A stretch of 5,151 bases of DNA from Thermoplasmata archaeon (GTDB lineage Archaea > Thermoplasmatota > Thermoplasmata > Lutacidiplasmatales > UBA184), in NCBI GenBank assembly GCA_013044425.1, contig JABEUK010000173.1:1-5151 (forward strand). Direction: 5' to 3'. Under the pieces are notes generated by a model, which had not been told where the DNA came from, made no database searches, and was given only the letters and a program-made list of their open reading frames with translations. Of the stretch, positions 4,987 through 5,151 are shown piece by piece. The stretch's first letter is position 1, and the number at the start of each line of letters is the position of its first letter. A program made the position numbers and the translations under genes.

Positions 4987-5151
4987 TTGATCCCGGGGGA
5001 CGGTTCTCCCGTTGCCCCGGGGAAGTGGTTCGTCCCCTTCGGTGGAGGACCGCAGCGACCACGCCGGTACGTCTCAATCAGAGAGTTGGCGATTTCATGG
5101 CTGGAGCAGGCGGGCCAGATCAGCGACGAAAAGGGCCGGGCGCTCGTCAAT
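4987..5151 (+). CDS. Unknown protein, 3' end outside window, start uncertain
   Basis: The frame is open to the right edge and reads GKWFVPFGGGPQRPRRYVSI and then RELAISWLEQAGQISDEKGR. That segment looks like a genuine protein: a Gly/Pro/Arg stretch followed by an amphipathic helix, with GC-rich third positions. The other two plus frames and the minus-strand frame are Arg/Ser-rich. I do not recognise the family. The only canonical start in this frame after the TGA at 4858 is TTG at 4987, with no convincing ribosome binding site; a leaderless or non-canonical start is possible. An inverted repeat (4992-5021) lies across the first codons. At least 55 residues would be in the window. Confidence 0.5.
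   Translation, partial: MIPGDGSPVAPGKWFVPFGGGPQRPRRYVSIRELAISWLEQAGQISDEKGRALVN
4992..5021 (+). other. Strong nested hairpin
   Basis: CCCGGGG (4992-4998) pairs with CCCCGGG (5015-5021), and inside ACGG (5000-5003) pairs with CCGT (5009-5012) around TTCTC. This gives 11 G/C-rich pairs with a small internal loop. It lies at or just before the likely start of the right-edge gene, so it could be regulatory or a terminator of upstream transcription. No T-run follows. Confidence 0.35.

Noticed and set aside
4956..5150. Minus-strand ORF at the right edge
   Set aside because: Its composition is that of a shadow of the plus-strand frame, which encodes a far more protein-like sequence.

Overview
The window is GC-rich DNA (about 60 % by eye) from a prokaryote I cannot place. 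The proposed promoters show short A/T-rich TATA-like boxes 40-50 bases upstream of start codons and no convincing bacterial -35/-10 pair, so I lean weakly toward a high-GC archaeon, but a bacterium is not excluded. I saw no tRNA, rRNA, CRISPR array or insertion sequence.

Layout. Bases 1-1197 (+) hold a family 4 glycosyltransferase whose first codons lie outside the window. It converges with, and overlaps by 20 bases, a small four-helix CopD-like membrane protein (1178-1666, -). Bases 1667-2191 carry no confident gene but hold hairpins and the promoter region of the next gene. Bases 2192-2890 (+) encode a two-domain iron-sulfur assembly protein: a HesB/IscA-like domain without its cysteines, followed by a SufT/MIP18 (DUF59) domain. 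It converges with a two-gene minus-strand operon, a DUF2249 protein (4143-4466) followed by an NnrS-like 12-helix membrane protein (2971-4098). Upstream of that operon, on the + strand, is a 57-residue protein with a good ribosome binding site (4687-4860), then a structured gap, then the start of a protein that runs off the right edge (about 4987-5151).

How the genes may work together. NnrS, DUF2249 and DUF59 proteins often occur near denitrification and nitric-oxide genes, and NO damages iron-sulfur clusters, so a small NO-tolerance or metal-cluster repair module is a sensible inference. The sequence supports a link: a nearly identical 20-base element containing the palindrome CCGAAACG(T/G)TTCGG lies upstream of both the DUF59 gene and the DUF2249-NnrS operon. 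In both cases it sits 6 bases before a TATA-like box and about 50 bases before the start codon. This suggests one regulator controls both units and is the most interesting signal in the window. No nitrite or NO reductase gene is visible here.
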